Shown here: positions 50,681-59,498 of the stretch, piece after piece
How the letters are laid out: each line of letters opens with the position of its first letter
How positions within the stretch are numbered: the first letter of the stretch is position 1
DNA from: Ruminococcaceae bacterium UBA5406
GTDB taxonomy: Bacteria > Bacillota > Clostridia > Oscillospirales > Acutalibacteraceae
Length of the DNA: 64,000 bases
Direction of reading: 5' to 3'
Assembly: GCA_002407675.1 (NCBI GenBank)
Contig: DHNW01000015.1
Coordinates: forward strand, 1-64,000
Program-made: the position numbers and the translations under genes
The notes under the pieces: generated by a model
What the model was told of the DNA's origin: nothing
Database searches by the model: none
Seen by the model: the letters and a program-made list of their open reading frames with translations, nothing else

Positions 50681-52063
50681 TTACATCTTGCCCAGATATT
50701 CCTCTGCTTCCGCTATTTCCTGTTCCATAGCGGCGCGGCCTGGGGCTCCGATCCCATTTCGCCTCTCTACACAGGCTTCTAAACTGATAGCTGAATAAAC
50801 GTCTTTCTCAAACAGAGGGCAAAAAGATTTCAATTCGTCAAGCGTAAAATCTTCCAAAGGTTTGTTTTCCTGAATACCTTTAAGGACAAGTTTTCCTACA
50901 ATGGCATGTGCATCCCGAAACGGAAGGCCTCGATTTACGAGATAATCAGCGGCATCTGTAGCATTTGTAAAGCCTTTCCTGGCACTTTCTTTCATTTTTG
51001 CCCTGTTGAACTTCATCGTGGCAAGCATTCCACGGAAAATGTGAATGCAGCCCAAAACCGTATCAATCGCATCAAAAACGGGTTCTTTATCTTCCTGCAT
51101 ATCCTTGTCATAGGCAAGAGGAAGCGCCTTCATTGTGGTCAGCATGGAAATCAATGCCCCATAAACTCGACCTGTCTTGCCGCGAATCAATTCGGCCATA
51201 TCGGGATTTTTTTTCTGAGGCATGATGCTGCTTCCCGTACTATATCGATCATCAATTTCTACAAATTGATATTCATTAGAATTCCAGATAATAATCTCTT
51301 CCGAAAACCGGCTGAGATGCATCATGATAATGGAAAGCGATGACAGAAACTCCAAAAGATAATCTCGGTCGGAAACAGCATCCATAGTGTTTCGTGCTGG
51401 ACCGTCAAAACCGAGGAGACTAGCTGTATATTCCCGATCCAGCGGATAGGTTGTCCCCGCCAGCGCTCCGGAACCCAAGGGACAGGTATTCATCCGACTT
51501 TTTAAGTCGGTCAGTCTTGACCGATCACGCCGAAACATCTCAAAATACGCTCCCAGATGGTGTGCCAGAGTAGTTGGCTGCGCTTTTTGGAGATGAGTAA
51601 ACCCAGGCATAAATGTATCCATATGCTGTTTCATCAAGGTCAACAGCGTTGACAGGAGATCCCTTAATTCCCCGTCTATCTGCACAATTTTCTCCCGAAC
51701 ATACAGCTTCATATCCAATGCAACCTGGTCATTGCGGCTGCGGCCCGTGTGGAGCTTTTTCCCAGCCTTGCCTACCCGGTCGATCAAATTGGCTTCTACA
51801 AAGCTGTGGACATCCTCGTACTGCTGTCCGCTGATTGGCAGCTTTCCGCTTTCTGCATCCGCAAGAATTCCATCCAGTCCGCCGAGAATTTTATCCCGTT
51901 CGTCGTTCGTCAGGATGTTCTGCTTTGCCAGCATCTTGACATGTGCCTTGCTTCCTTCAATATCCTGCTTTAATAACCGCTGGTCAAAAGAAATAGAGGC
52001 ATTGAACCGGTAAGCCAGTTCATCTGTTTTCTGGGTAAATCGACCGCCCCACAACTGTGCCAT
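50681..52063 (-). CDS. argH: Argininosuccinate lyase
   Basis: Splits argininosuccinate to arginine and fumarate, the last step of arginine synthesis. The superfamily signature GSSIMPQKKNPD is at 277-288, with the catalytic serine in the mobile loop. Other family segments: MAQLWGGRFTQKTDELAYRFNAS, LHTGRSRNDQVALD, MPGFTHLQKAQPTTLAHH, CPLGSGALAGTTYPLDRE. Length 460 is standard. GGGAGCGG precedes the ATG. No argG is adjacent, which is unusual but not rare in Clostridia. Confidence 0.97.
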   Translation of the reverse strand: MAQLWGGRFTQKTDELAYRFNASISFDQRLLKQDIEGSKAHVKMLAKQNILTNDERDKILGGLDGILADAESGKLPISGQQYEDVHSFVEANLIDRVGKAGKKLHTGRSRNDQVALDMKLYVREKIVQIDGELRDLLSTLLTLMKQHMDTFMPGFTHLQKAQPTTLAHHLGAYFEMFRRDRSRLTDLKSRMNTCPLGSGALAGTTYPLDREYTASLLGFDGPARNTMDAVSDRDYLLEFLSSLSIIMMHLSRFSEEIIIWNSNEYQFVEIDDRYSTGSSIMPQKKNPDMAELIRGKTGRVYGALISMLTTMKALPLAYDKDMQEDKEPVFDAIDTVLGCIHIFRGMLATMKFNRAKMKESARKGFTNATDAADYLVNRGLPFRDAHAIVGKLVLKGIQENKPLEDFTLDELKSFCPLFEKDVYSAISLEACVERRNGIGAPGRAAMEQEIAEAEEYLGKM

Positions 52064-52176
52064 TAAACGTTCCGCTCCCTATTTTGAATTTCTGAAAGCT
52101 ATAAGAAAACACCTAAAAAAATATTATTACGCATAAATAATTGCCCTTTACTCCGGTGAATAACAACCAAAACAAA

Positions 52177-52203
52177 AGGGGAACGGCTTTCAGCCATTCC
52201 CCT
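52177..52203 (-). terminator. Terminator of the CD1247-like gene
   Basis: On the minus strand AGGGGAATGGCT pairs with AGCCGTTCCCCT around GAA and is followed by TTTGTTTTGG. It lies 51 bases after the stop of the gene at 52255. Confidence 0.82.
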
Positions 52204-52254
52204 CAGCTTTTGCCGTTTTAGGGCTGTTTAAATTACAGTGAAGACAGCGAAAGA

Positions 52255-52689
52255 TCAGTCGTCACTATTCTGAGGATCATGATCGCTGTCATCGTGTTCA
52301 TCTAAATCAAATTCCAGTGTCTCCCCACAGTTCGGACATTCCATTTGGCCATTCTGCAAAAGATCTTTCGACAGACATACCGTTTCGTGACAGCTGGGGC
52401 AGGTTACTTCATAATAACACCCATCGGAATCCTCATCCGTGGATGTATCGTCTTCTTCGTCCTCTTCAGAATCATAAAAATCATCTTCCAATGAACCAAG
52501 ATCTTCATCCACTGCATCCAATTGGTCACCCAAATCGTTGACTTTGCTTTCCATCTCTGAAATGGACAGAGCCATGTTATCCAGCAGACTAATCATGGCA
52601 TTCAGAACTTTTACCTCTTTTTTGTTCTCATCCAGTTCCAAACCCTCTGCAAGCCCTCGAATATAGGAAACCTGCTCCGTGTTTTTCAT
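52255..52689 (-). CDS. CD1247-type acidic zinc-ribbon protein
   Basis: A 144-residue protein with an N-terminal helical part (SYIRGLAEGLELDENKKEVKVLNAMISLLDNMA) recognised as the CD1247 N-terminal domain of Clostridia, a very acidic linker (about 66-90) and a zinc ribbon with CPSC (about 96-99) and CPNC (about 118-121). The acidic C-terminal tail (DEHDDSDHD) is also typical. Function is unknown. It has its own terminator, and efp lies 49 bases upstream on the same strand. Confidence 0.85.
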   Translation of the reverse strand: MKNTEQVSYIRGLAEGLELDENKKEVKVLNAMISLLDNMALSISEMESKVNDLGDQLDAVDEDLGSLEDDFYDSEEDEEDDTSTDEDSDGCYYEVTCPSCHETVCLSKDLLQNGQMECPNCGETLEFDLDEHDDSDHDPQNSDD

Positions 52690-52738
52690 GAATATATACC
52701 TCCCTTATTTTAATATAAAAATCTCACCATAGTATCCG

Positions 52739-53296
52739 TTATGCACGCTCCATATATTCGCCGGTACGGGTATCGATGCGGATTTTTTCTCCTTCATTAA
52801 TGAAAAGCGGGACTTTTATCTCAGCACCGGTCTCAACCGTTGCCGGCTTCGTTGCATTCGTGGCGGTATCACCCTTAAAGCCAGGATCGGTTTTTGTAAT
52901 CTCGAGTTCAACAAAATTCGGGGGCTCAACTCCAAACACATTACCTTTATAGGAAAGAATCTTGCATACCATATTTTCTTTCACGAATTTAAAATTATCC
53001 CCGAGGGCATCTTTGCCTATAGGGATCTGCTCAAACGATTCCGGATCCATAAAGTAATACAGATCACCGTCGTTATAAAGGTACTGCATATCTTTTCTTT
53101 CAATAAAAGCCGTCGGATATTTGTCGTTCGGGTTAAATGTCCGCTCAGTAACGGAACCCGTAATCACATTTCTGATCTTCGTACGGACAAACGCCGCTCC
53201 TTTGCCGGGCTTTACATGCTGAAATTCAATAATAGAATAAACGCTGCCATCCATTTCAAACGTCGCGCCATTCCTAAAATCGCCTGCTGATATCAT
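52739..53296 (-). CDS. efp: Elongation factor P
   Basis: Relieves ribosome stalling at polyproline stretches. The three beta-barrel domains are complete: MISAGDFRNGATFEMDGSVYSIIEFQHVKPGKGAAFVRTK, where the Lys in PGKGA is the tip residue; YLYNDGDLYYFMD in domain II; and the C-terminal PLFINEGEKIRIDTRTGEYMERA. Length 185 is standard. No modifying-enzyme gene is nearby. Confidence 0.97.
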   Translation of the reverse strand: MISAGDFRNGATFEMDGSVYSIIEFQHVKPGKGAAFVRTKIRNVITGSVTERTFNPNDKYPTAFIERKDMQYLYNDGDLYYFMDPESFEQIPIGKDALGDNFKFVKENMVCKILSYKGNVFGVEPPNFVELEITKTDPGFKGDTATNATKPATVETGAEIKVPLFINEGEKIRIDTRTGEYMERA

Positions 53297-53399
53297 CGGT
53301 CCAAGCCTCCATTTATTCTTTCCTGACTGGATTTCTCTGTACTGATAGTTTATAATATTTTTTGACTATTTTCAAGGGAAATTCGGCAAATTAAAAGAG

Positions 53400-53846
53400 T
53401 TACATCAAATCCTGCAGAGCCGCCAGCGCCAAAAAATAACTGTTTTTCCCGAATCCTGCAATCTGGCCGGCACAAACAGGAGCAATTACACTGTGGTGCC
53501 GAAATTCTTCACGGGCGTAAATGTTACTCATATGAACTTCAACAAACGGGATTCGAACCGAGGCAATGGCATCCCGCAGCGCATAGCTGTAGTGTGTCAA
53601 AGCGCCCGCATTAATAACAGCACCATTATATACTGTCCTTGCGGCATGAATTCGGTCAATCAAGTCTCCTTCATGGTTTGACTGGAAAATATCACAGTCG
53701 CAGTTTAGTTTCTTAGCATTTTCGATAATCTGCATATTGATACTTTCCGACGTTTCATCACCATAAACGCCTTTTTCCCGCACCCCTATCAAATTTAAGT
53801 TCGGCCCTAAAAGAACCAGAATTTTCTTTCTCCCCAATTTGATCAT
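53400..53846 (-). CDS. aroQ: Type II 3-dehydroquinate dehydratase
   Basis: Third step of the shikimate pathway (3-dehydroquinate to 3-dehydroshikimate). Signatures: LVLLGPNLNLIGVRE with the catalytic Tyr shortly after (VYGDET), FQSNHEGDLIDRIH, INAGALTHYSYALRDA, FVEVHMSNIYAREEFRHHSVI and GQIAGFGKNSYFLAL. 148 residues is normal. The ATG overlaps the yqeG stop by four bases (ATGA), so the two are translationally coupled. Confidence 0.96.
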   Translation of the reverse strand: MIKLGRKKILVLLGPNLNLIGVREKGVYGDETSESINMQIIENAKKLNCDCDIFQSNHEGDLIDRIHAARTVYNGAVINAGALTHYSYALRDAIASVRIPFVEVHMSNIYAREEFRHHSVIAPVCAGQIAGFGKNSYFLALAALQDLM

Positions 53847-54367
53847 TCCTCTTTATGGTGTATACTCTTATCAATGGGCTGTGACTTCATTTTTTCCCTC
53901 ACTGGTTTCTCCAGGCAACGCCGCACTCGAAAAGAAAGCGAACTCTCTTCTTCGATAGGGGTAAGTAAAATAGATTTCATTCGGACGAGATTTGCTCCCA
54001 AAATATCCGTAAATACCTGGTCACCGACTACAACGGCCTTTTGACAGCTTGTTCCAAATCCGCGTACTGCCCTGTGGTAAGCATACGGAAGCGGCTTCAT
54101 GCATAAAGACAAAAAAGGCAGTTCATATTTAGCGGCAAACGGTCCAACTCTTTTTGCAAAATTATTGGACATAATAGCAAGCTGAAAGCCGGCCCTTCTG
54201 ATATTCCAGCTCCATTCCACCGTCCCTGGAAGAGGTTCCTGCGAACCGCGTAATGCCAGTGTATTATCAACATCAATCAAAACGGTTTCAACAGACAATG
54301 TGTGAAGAAGATTGGAAGTAATATCTGTTACTCTATCAACAGCTGCTGTTGGCATTAACAATGCCAA
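53843..54367 (-). CDS. yqeG: YqeG-family HAD IIIA phosphatase
   Basis: HAD-superfamily phosphatase of the YqeG type. Motif I is VLIDVDNTLALRGS (nucleophile Asp in DVDNT), motif II SNN in LAIMSNNFAKRVG, and the later KPLPYAYHRAVRGFG...VVGDQVFTDILGANLV gives the Lys and Asp of motifs III-IV. The start is TTG at 54367 with GGAGGAGGTG upstream. 174 residues. Substrate is uncertain (phosphatidylglycerophosphate for some relatives). It precedes aroQ with overlap and follows rpsU. Confidence 0.9.
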   Translation of the reverse strand: MALLMPTAAVDRVTDITSNLLHTLSVETVLIDVDNTLALRGSQEPLPGTVEWSWNIRRAGFQLAIMSNNFAKRVGPFAAKYELPFLSLCMKPLPYAYHRAVRGFGTSCQKAVVVGDQVFTDILGANLVRMKSILLTPIEEESSLSFRVRRCLEKPVREKMKSQPIDKSIHHKEE

Positions 54368-54403
54368 AACAACACCTCCTCCACATCAAATCAGACCTAA
54401 AAA

Positions 54404-54421
54404 AGCGGGCACATGCCCGCT
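54404..54421 (-). terminator. Terminator of rpsU
   Basis: On the minus strand AGCGGGCA/TGCCCGCT form a tight hairpin preceded by AAA and followed by TTTTTA. It lies 28 bases after the rpsU stop. Confidence 0.85.
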
Positions 54422-54449
54422 TTTCAAACCGACTTCCCATCTTGCACGT

Positions 54450-54626
54450 TTACTTGTACCTGCGTTTACGGGCAGCCTCGGATTTTTTCTTGCGTCTTAC
54501 GGAAGGCTTTTCATAGGCTTCCCTTTTACGGACTTCTGCAATAACTCCGGCTCTGGCGCACTGCTTTTTAAACCGTCTAAGGGCGCTGTCCAAAGATTCA
54601 TTCTCTTTTACTCTAATCTCAGCCAT
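54450..54626 (-). CDS. rpsU: 30S ribosomal protein S21
   Basis: A 58-residue, highly basic ribosomal protein. The sequence starts MAEIRVKENESLDSALRRF, continues KKQCARAGVIAEVRKREAYE and ends in a Lys/Arg-rich tail (KRRYK), a clear S21. GGGAGGG lies seven bases before the ATG. It is too short for many ORF scans. Its terminator separates it from yqeG. Confidence 0.97.
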   Translation of the reverse strand: MAEIRVKENESLDSALRRFKKQCARAGVIAEVRKREAYEKPSVRRKKKSEAARKRRYK

Positions 54627-54800
54627 TTATCTTCCCTCCCATCCGCCAAAAGGCAGGGGTAATAGCAATTTATGCTACATATTTTATTATACTGAATTTG
54701 CCTGTGTCTGTCAAGCGAAATTCACAAGAAGGACATATTTTTTTATCGGACAGGAATTTTAAGGAGGATATTAACCCGTAAAGCGAAACCATCAAAGAGG

Positions 54801-54836
54801 AAGATCCGAAGCCGAAACAAATCGGCTTCGGATCTT
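54801..54836 (-). terminator. Terminator of the str operon after tuf
   Basis: Fifteen perfectly paired bases, AAGATCCGAAGCCGA with TCGGCTTCGGATCTT, around a six-base loop, 46 bases after the tuf stop. On the minus strand CCTCTTTG follows, a weak U-tract. Confidence 0.75.
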
Positions 54837-54881
54837 CAAGGCTGCATCCAAAATAATTTTTCTGGATACACATGCTTAAAA

Positions 54882-56084
54882 CTATTCAATAATCTTTACG
54901 ACAACACCGGAACCAACCGTATGACCGCCTTCACGAATAGCGAAACGAAGGCCTTCTTCCATAGCTACCGGAGTAATCAATTCAACTGTCATTTCGACAT
55001 TGTCGCCAGGCATGCACATTTCGGTGCCTTCCGGAAGAGTAATAATACCCGTAACATCCGTGGTGCGGAAATAAAACTGAGGACGGTAATTGTTAAAGAA
55101 CGGAGTATGACGGCCGCCTTCATCCTTTGTCAGGACATAAACTTTGCCCTCAAATTTCGTATGCGGATGAACAGTACCGGGTTTTGCGATAACCTGACCG
55201 CGTTCAATTTCTTCTCTCTGAATTCCGCGGAGAAGCATTCCGATATTGTCGCCGGCTTCTGCAAAATCTAGAGTTTTACGGAACATTTCAAGCCCTGTAA
55301 TGACGGACTTCTGTTTTTCCGGTTTCAGCCCAACGATTTCAACCTCATCACCGATTTTCGCGGTGCCGCGTTCCACTCTGCCGGTAGCAACCGTGCCGCG
55401 GCCGCTGATGGTCATAACGTCCTCAATAGGCATCAGGAACGGCAGATCGGACTTCCGCTCCGGAGTCGGGATGAACGTATCAACGGCATCCATCAAATCC
55501 AAAATACATTTATACTCCGGGGCATTAGGATCCGTAGACTTGGATTCCAGAGCCTTAAGGGCTGAACCACGGATAATTGGGGTCTTATCGCCCGGGAAGC
55601 CATACTCATTCAGAAGATCGCGGATCTCCATTTCTACAAGATCGAGCAGTTCCGCATCGTCAACCTGATCAACCTTATTCATGAAAACGACAATATACGG
55701 GACACCCACCTGGCGGGCCAGCAGAATATGCTCTCTGGTCTGAGGCATCGGGCCGTCGGCAGCAGAAACAACGAGAATTGCACCATCCATCTGCGCAGCA
55801 CCGGTAATCATGTTCTTAATATAGTCAGCATGGCCGGGGCAGTCAACATGGGCATAGTGACGTTTTTCCGTCTGATACTCCACATGGGCCGTATTGATCG
55901 TGATACCACGTGCCCTTTCTTCCGGAGCTTTATCGATATTGGCATAATCGACAAAATTGGCTTCACCCTTAAAATTAAGCACTTTTGTAATAGCAGCCGT
56001 AAGGGTGGTTTTACCATGGTCAACGTGGCCAATGGTACCAATGTTAACATGGGGTTTCGACCGGTCAAATTTCTGTTTTGCCAT
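54882..56084 (-). CDS. tuf: Elongation factor Tu
   Basis: GTPase that delivers aminoacyl-tRNA to the ribosome. G1 is GHVDHGKT (19-26), DCPGHADYIKNM is G3, and FMNKVDQVDD is G4. Domains II and III are complete, ending GVVVKIIE. 400 residues. Last gene of the rpsL-rpsG-fusA-tuf cluster on the minus strand, 101 bases after fusA, with a strong terminator downstream. Confidence 0.99.
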   Translation of the reverse strand: MAKQKFDRSKPHVNIGTIGHVDHGKTTLTAAITKVLNFKGEANFVDYANIDKAPEERARGITINTAHVEYQTEKRHYAHVDCPGHADYIKNMITGAAQMDGAILVVSAADGPMPQTREHILLARQVGVPYIVVFMNKVDQVDDAELLDLVEMEIRDLLNEYGFPGDKTPIIRGSALKALESKSTDPNAPEYKCILDLMDAVDTFIPTPERKSDLPFLMPIEDVMTISGRGTVATGRVERGTAKIGDEVEIVGLKPEKQKSVITGLEMFRKTLDFAEAGDNIGMLLRGIQREEIERGQVIAKPGTVHPHTKFEGKVYVLTKDEGGRHTPFFNNYRPQFYFRTTDVTGIITLPEGTEMCMPGDNVEMTVELITPVAMEEGLRFAIREGGHTVGSGVVVKIIE

Positions 56085-56185
56085 TGGAGATCCTCCTTTT
56101 ATCTATCATCTTAGATTTTATCTCAGGATTTTATGATTCATATTTTAACAATAATAACCTAAAAAATCAAGCATCTTTTTAAAAC

Positions 56186-58267
56186 TTACTCTGTCTTCTT
56201 GGAACGGGATGTTATGATTTTCTCCGAAATACTCTTTGGAACCTCTGCGTAATCGCCAGGCTCCATGACATAATTGCCGCGGCCCTGCGTTTTGGAGCGA
56301 AGGTCGGTTGCATAACCGAACATTTCAGAAAGCGGAACCTGAGCGCGGATACGCTGAGCACCCGGGATTGCATCCATACCCTCGATCATGCCGCGGCGGG
56401 AGTTCAAGTCACCCATAACATCGCCCATATACTCTTCCGGCACGGTTACGGTAACTTTCATAATCGGTTCCAAAATAACCGGTTTCGCTTTGTTCATAGC
56501 ATCCTTGAATGCCATAGAACCAGCAATCTTAAAGGCAAGCTCCGAGGAGTCGACTTCATGGTAAGACCCGTCGTACAGAGTAGCCTTGACATCCACAACC
56601 GGGTAGCCGGCAAGGACACCGGCCATCATGGCTCCCTGAATGCCCTGATCGACAGCGGGAATAAATTCTTTTGGAATAGCACCGCCCGTAACGGCGTTGA
56701 CAAATTCATAGCCCTTCCCCGGATTCGGTTCAACCCGGATCTTAACGTGGCCGTACTGGCCGTGGCCGCCCGACTGCCTGGCATACTTGTTTTCCACATC
56801 GGCATTCGCACGGATTGTTTCCTTGTAGGCTACCTGCGGCTTGCCGACATTTGCCTCTACATGGAACTCACGGAGCAGCCTGTCCACGATAATTTCTAGA
56901 TGAAGTTCGCCCATACCGGCAATAATGGTTTGGCCGGTTTCCTGATCCGTATAGGCTTTGAAAGTAGGATCTTCCTCAGCCAATTTGGAAAGAGCAATCC
57001 CCATTTTTTCCTGCCCGGCCTTCGTTTTCGGCTCAATGGCCACACGGATAACCGGATCCGGAAATTCCATGGATTCAAGAACTATAGGACGCTTTGGATC
57101 ACAGAGCGTATCGCCCGTCGTTGTATGTTTCAGGCCGACTGCCGCTGCAATGTCACCTGCGTATACGGTTTCCAGATCCTGCCGGTGATTTGCATGCATC
57201 TGAAGAATGCGTCCCATGCGCTCATTGTCGTCTTTAACAGAATTGTAAATGGAAGAACCCGCGTTCAGAGTCCCGGAATAAACGCGGAAAAACACCAGCT
57301 TGCCGACAAAAGGATCGGTTGCCACTTTAAACGCCAAAGCCGCAAAGGGTTCGTCATCCGAAGCATGGCAGTCTTCCTCTTCATTGGTATCCGGATTGGT
57401 CCCCTTAATGGCGGGGACGTCTGTCGGCGCAGGCATAAATGCGATAATGGCATCCAACAATTTCTGAACGCCCTTGTTTTTATAAGAAGAACCACAGGTA
57501 ACCGGGACAAATTTATTGGCGATGGTCGCCTTGCGGATAACCGCGAGGATCTCCTCTTTGGTCAGTTCCTGACCATCCAGGTATTTCTCCATTACGGCGT
57601 CGTCCTGCTCGGCAACAGCTTCCAGAAGCTGCGAATGATACTGCTCGGCAAGTTCTTTCATGTCGTCGGGAATTTCCTCGACACGCATGTCCTTGCCCAT
57701 TTCATCATAATAAACATCCGCTTTCATATCGATCAAGTCGACAATTCCACGGAAGGTATCTTCCTTTCCGATTGGAAGCTGAATGGGAACGGCGTTGCAT
57801 TTCAGCCGATCCTTCATCATCTGGATGACGTGGAAAAAATCGGCACCCATAATGTCCATCTTGTTGACATAGGCCATGCGCGGCACACCAAATTGCTCAG
57901 CCTGATGCCAGACGGTTTCGGACTGCGGCTCAACACCGCCTTTGGCGCAGAAAACTGTTACGGAACCATCCAGCACACGAAGGGAACGCTCCACTTCAGC
58001 CGTAAAATCAACGTGGCCTGGGGTGTCGATGATATTAATGCGGTGGCCTTTCCAGAAGCAGGTGGTCGCCGCTGAGGTAATGGTAATTCCGCGTTCCTGC
58101 TCTTCCGACATCCAGTCCATGGTAGCAGCACCATCATGAACTTCACCCATTTTGTGGTTGATTCCCGTATAGTACAGAATCCGTTCTGTTGTTGTCGTTT
58201 TACCGGCATCAATATGCGCCATAATGCCGATATTACGCATTAAATTAAGTGGTACTTGCCTTGGCAT
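56186..58267 (-). CDS. fusA: Elongation factor G
   Basis: Translocase GTPase. G1 is AHIDAGKT (17-24), DTPGHVDF is G3, and NKMD is G4. The five-domain layout is complete, with the domain IV-V region SGGHGQYGHVKI and SRRGMIEGMD. 693 residues. It lies between rpsG and tuf in the conserved str order. Confidence 0.99.
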   Translation of the reverse strand: MPRQVPLNLMRNIGIMAHIDAGKTTTTERILYYTGINHKMGEVHDGAATMDWMSEEQERGITITSAATTCFWKGHRINIIDTPGHVDFTAEVERSLRVLDGSVTVFCAKGGVEPQSETVWHQAEQFGVPRMAYVNKMDIMGADFFHVIQMMKDRLKCNAVPIQLPIGKEDTFRGIVDLIDMKADVYYDEMGKDMRVEEIPDDMKELAEQYHSQLLEAVAEQDDAVMEKYLDGQELTKEEILAVIRKATIANKFVPVTCGSSYKNKGVQKLLDAIIAFMPAPTDVPAIKGTNPDTNEEEDCHASDDEPFAALAFKVATDPFVGKLVFFRVYSGTLNAGSSIYNSVKDDNERMGRILQMHANHRQDLETVYAGDIAAAVGLKHTTTGDTLCDPKRPIVLESMEFPDPVIRVAIEPKTKAGQEKMGIALSKLAEEDPTFKAYTDQETGQTIIAGMGELHLEIIVDRLLREFHVEANVGKPQVAYKETIRANADVENKYARQSGGHGQYGHVKIRVEPNPGKGYEFVNAVTGGAIPKEFIPAVDQGIQGAMMAGVLAGYPVVDVKATLYDGSYHEVDSSELAFKIAGSMAFKDAMNKAKPVILEPIMKVTVTVPEEYMGDVMGDLNSRRGMIEGMDAIPGAQRIRAQVPLSEMFGYATDLRSKTQGRGNYVMEPGDYAEVPKSISEKIITSRSKKTE

Positions 58268-58307
58268 AATTCCCTCCTAAATACTGAAAAAGTGCGAAAA
58301 ACATAAT

Positions 58308-58778
58308 TTACCAGCGGTAATGGGCAAACGCACGGTTTGCTTCCGCCATTTTATGGGTCTCGTCGCGTTTTTTAGCGGCACCGCCCGCACCATTTACGGC
58401 ATCCAGGATTTCACCGGCAAGTTTTTCTTTCATTGTCTTTTCAGATCTCTTTCTGGCATAGCCAGCCATCCAGCGCAGACCCAGAGTCTGCCTTCTTTCG
58501 GGGCGAACTTCCATAGGGACCTGATACGTTGCGCCGCCGACACGGCGCGCCTTGACTTCCAGGGAAGGCATTACGTTTTCCATCGCCTGCTCGAAAACCT
58601 CCAGCGGTTCCTTGCCCGTTTTATCCCGGACAATGTCAAACGCGCCATAAACGATTTTTTGAGCTACTCCCTTTTTGCCGTCAAACATTACATTATTGAT
58701 CAGCCGTGTTACGATCGTGGAATGATAAAGTGGATCCGGCAAAACTTCGCGCTTTGCGGTTGAACCTCTTCTTGGCAC
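58308..58778 (-). CDS. rpsG: 30S ribosomal protein S7
   Basis: Primary 16S rRNA-binding protein of the 30S head, and repressor of its own operon in E. coli. Starts with GTG at 58778 (PRRGSTAKREVLPDPLY), seven bases after AAGGAGGG, giving the standard 156 residues; the longer frame upstream has no support. Motif RRVGGATYQVP and the C-terminal NRAFAHYRW are typical. Confidence 0.98.
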   Translation of the reverse strand: MPRRGSTAKREVLPDPLYHSTIVTRLINNVMFDGKKGVAQKIVYGAFDIVRDKTGKEPLEVFEQAMENVMPSLEVKARRVGGATYQVPMEVRPERRQTLGLRWMAGYARKRSEKTMKEKLAGEILDAVNGAGGAAKKRDETHKMAEANRAFAHYRW

Positions 58779-58936
58779 TTTACTTCCCTCCTTCACAAAA
58801 ATGATATCATCGGTACTCGAAAGCGACAAACTCCCGTGGCCAATACAGAGGCGTCAATTTAATCTATAATAACGCCGCTGCATTCTGTTCTTTCAACATG
58901 CAGCCGTAAGGTTTCTGTCAAATTTCTGCCGCATAG

Positions 58937-59377
58937 TTATTTTGCGGCTGCGGCTTTTGCAGCGCCGGCCTTTGGGCGCTTTGCGCCGTATTTAGAGCGG
59001 GCCTGCATCCGCTGGGCAACACCCTGCGTATCGAGTGAACCGCGGATAATATGGTAACGGACACCCGGCAGATCTTTCACACGGCCGCCGCGGATCATCA
59101 CGACGCTGTGCTCTTGAAGATTATGGCCCACGCCCGGAATATAGGCACTGACCTCAATCCCGTTGGAAAGCCTGACTCTCGCGATCTTGCGGAGGGCGGA
59201 ATTCGGTTTTTTCGGGGTAGCCGTTTTAACCACTGTGCAGACACCGCGCTTTTGCGGAGAATTCTGATCAATCGGAATCCTTTTTTTGGAATTCCAGCCT
59301 TTCAGAAGCGCAGGGGCTTTTGCTTTTTTAACAGCCACTTCTCTCCCTTTGTTGACAAGCTGATTAAAGGTTGACAA
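58937..59377 (-). CDS. rpsL: 30S ribosomal protein S12
   Basis: Decoding-centre protein. TTG start at 59377 preceded by GGAGGTG; the start STFNQLVNKGRE is standard. The streptomycin-related residues are wild type: Lys in TPKKPNSALRK and the later GRVKDLPGVRYH. An Ala/Lys-rich extension (GAAKAAAAK) makes it 146 residues, slightly long. First gene of the str part; no L7Ae-type gene lies between it and rpoC. Confidence 0.98.
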   Translation of the reverse strand: MSTFNQLVNKGREVAVKKAKAPALLKGWNSKKRIPIDQNSPQKRGVCTVVKTATPKKPNSALRKIARVRLSNGIEVSAYIPGVGHNLQEHSVVMIRGGRVKDLPGVRYHIIRGSLDTQGVAQRMQARSKYGAKRPKAGAAKAAAAK

Positions 59378-59498
59378 TATGACACCTCCTCACAATACAG
59401 AATTTATGTCAAACGACCGAATATACGGCCGAATAACAGCGACAAAACATGCCTCGCCCCCCAGGGCGGACAGACCATCACAATTTGTTATTATAGCC

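Noticed and set aside
59378..59498. An L7Ae-type ribosomal gene between rpoC and rpsL
   Set aside because: Only about 120 bases separate the genes, and no coding frame is present.
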